From: Candidatus Portnoybacteria bacterium CG08_land_8_20_14_0_20_40_83
Lineage (GTDB): Bacteria; Patescibacteriota; Minisyncoccia; Portnoybacterales; GWB1-42-6
DNA length: 14,609 nt
Reading direction: 5' to 3'
NCBI GenBank assembly: GCA_002774415.1
Contig: PEYL01000030.1
Span: forward strand, 1 to 14,609
Part shown: positions 14,207 through 14,609 of the stretch, in pieces
How positions within the stretch are numbered: position 1 is the stretch's first letter
Layout: each line of letters starts with the position of its first letter
The notes under the pieces: generated by a model
What the model was told of the DNA's origin: nothing
Seen by the model: the letters and a program-made list of their open reading frames with translations, nothing else
The model's database searches: none
Program-made: the position numbers and the translations under genes

Positions 14207-14518
14207 ATGGACAAAGATACAATCCAACAAAATATAATTCAAGGGTTGGGCTTGCAAGATTTGCCGGAAGAAACGCAAATTAAGCTTTTGACGCAGATGA
14301 CAGAGTCGGTTTTAAAGAGAGTCACCGTGCAAGTCCTGGAGCGGTTGTCGGAGCAGGAGCGCGAAGAATTTGCCAAATTTCAGGAAACCGGCGACGTCGC
14401 CAAAGTGGACGAATTTTTAAAGTCAAAAATTCCGGATTATGATGGTATGGTTGAGCAAGTAGTGGCCGAGTTTAAAGAAGAAATGAAGTCTAACATCGAA
14501 ACTTTAAAAAGTGCTTAA
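14207..14518 (+). CDS. Small acidic helical protein, DUF5663-like
   Basis: 103 residues, all helical in appearance, acidic, without signal peptide or membrane segment. The pattern resembles, from memory, the small CPR-restricted family DUF5663: an N-terminal LGLQDLPEETQIKLLTQM, a central helix VLERLSEQEREEFAKF, a short DVAKVDEFLKSKIPDY, and a final helix. I could not confirm the family by search, and the function is unknown. The ATG at 14207 has no clear Shine-Dalgarno sequence. It follows the 817-residue membrane protein gene by 27 bases and precedes another gene by 32 bases, so the three are probably co-transcribed. Confidence 0.75.
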   Translation: MDKDTIQQNIIQGLGLQDLPEETQIKLLTQMTESVLKRVTVQVLERLSEQEREEFAKFQETGDVAKVDEFLKSKIPDYDGMVEQVVAEFKEEMKSNIETLKSA

Positions 14519-14536
14519 AAAATAATTTTTTAACTC

Positions 14537-14542
14537 AAGGAG
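14537..14542 (+). promoter_or_regulatory. Shine-Dalgarno sequence of the next gene
   Basis: AAGGAG at 14537-14542, eight bases before the ATG at 14551, is a strong match with good spacing. It makes the short reading frame at the window end credible. Confidence 0.75.
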
Positions 14543-14550
14543 ACCTTTTT

Positions 14551-14609
14551 ATGAATCCAGAAATGCAGATAGAAAAAGAATTTTCTTCGGAGGGGGAAAA
14601 TATAGAAAC
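14551..14609 (+). CDS. Start of an unidentified gene, cut by window end
   Basis: The frame starts with ATG eight bases after AAGGAG and stays open to the last base. Nineteen residues are visible, beginning MNPEMQIEKEFSSEGE; they are acidic and polar, with no signal peptide or family motif. The strong Shine-Dalgarno sequence and the 32-base gap after the DUF5663-like gene argue that it is real and part of the same unit. Nothing can be said of its function. Confidence 0.6.
   Translation, partial: MNPEMQIEKEFSSEGENIE

Noticed and set aside
1..14609. Alternative genetic code with TGA as sense, known in some CPR lineages
   Set aside because: No complete gene ends in TGA, but no in-frame TGA is needed inside any of the genes either, and all products are full length under the standard code.

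Overview
The window reads like a piece of chromosome from a Candidate Phyla Radiation (Patescibacteria) bacterium, probably of the Parcubacteria-like group. This is inferred from a moderately AT-rich base composition, short and often Shine-Dalgarno-poor gene starts, CPR-style versions of housekeeping proteins, a small C-terminal protein of the DUF5663 type, and a very large LysM-like membrane protein with disordered ends. The genus cannot be fixed from the sequence alone. All genes read with the standard bacterial code.

Region 1 (1-4207, + strand) holds a penicillin-binding protein 2 gene cut by the window edge, then greA, lysS and a 101-residue protein of unknown function, closed by a clear intrinsic terminator at 4177-4207. 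Region 2 (about 4214-7464, + strand) begins with its own promoter and carries serS, ddl and an ftsQ-like gene. Ddl makes D-Ala-D-Ala for the peptidoglycan precursor, PBP2 cross-links peptidoglycan during elongation, and FtsQ is a divisome membrane protein. The wall theme is therefore shared by the two regions, interleaved with transcription and translation genes. A hairpin-rich convergent terminator (7465-7570) closes region 2.

Region 3 (7574-11603, - strand) holds two polytopic GT39/PMT-type membrane glycosyltransferases, each with its own extended -10 promoter placed almost on the start codon. Region 4 (11667-14609, + strand) is divergent from them. It carries an 817-residue protein with charged disordered ends, Gly/Ala-rich membrane segments and a LysM-like region, then a small DUF5663-like protein, then the start of another gene with a strong ribosome binding site.

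The most unusual theme is repetitive or palindromic DNA. It occurs between genes (PBP2-greA, serS-ddl, ftsQ-glycosyltransferase, glycosyltransferase-glycosyltransferase). It also seems to sit in frame inside three membrane-protein genes (ftsQ and both glycosyltransferases). One repeat family appears to be shared by the intergenic terminator at 7523-7562 and the coding sequence at 10962-10999. No rRNA, tRNA, CRISPR array, transposase or integrase was found.
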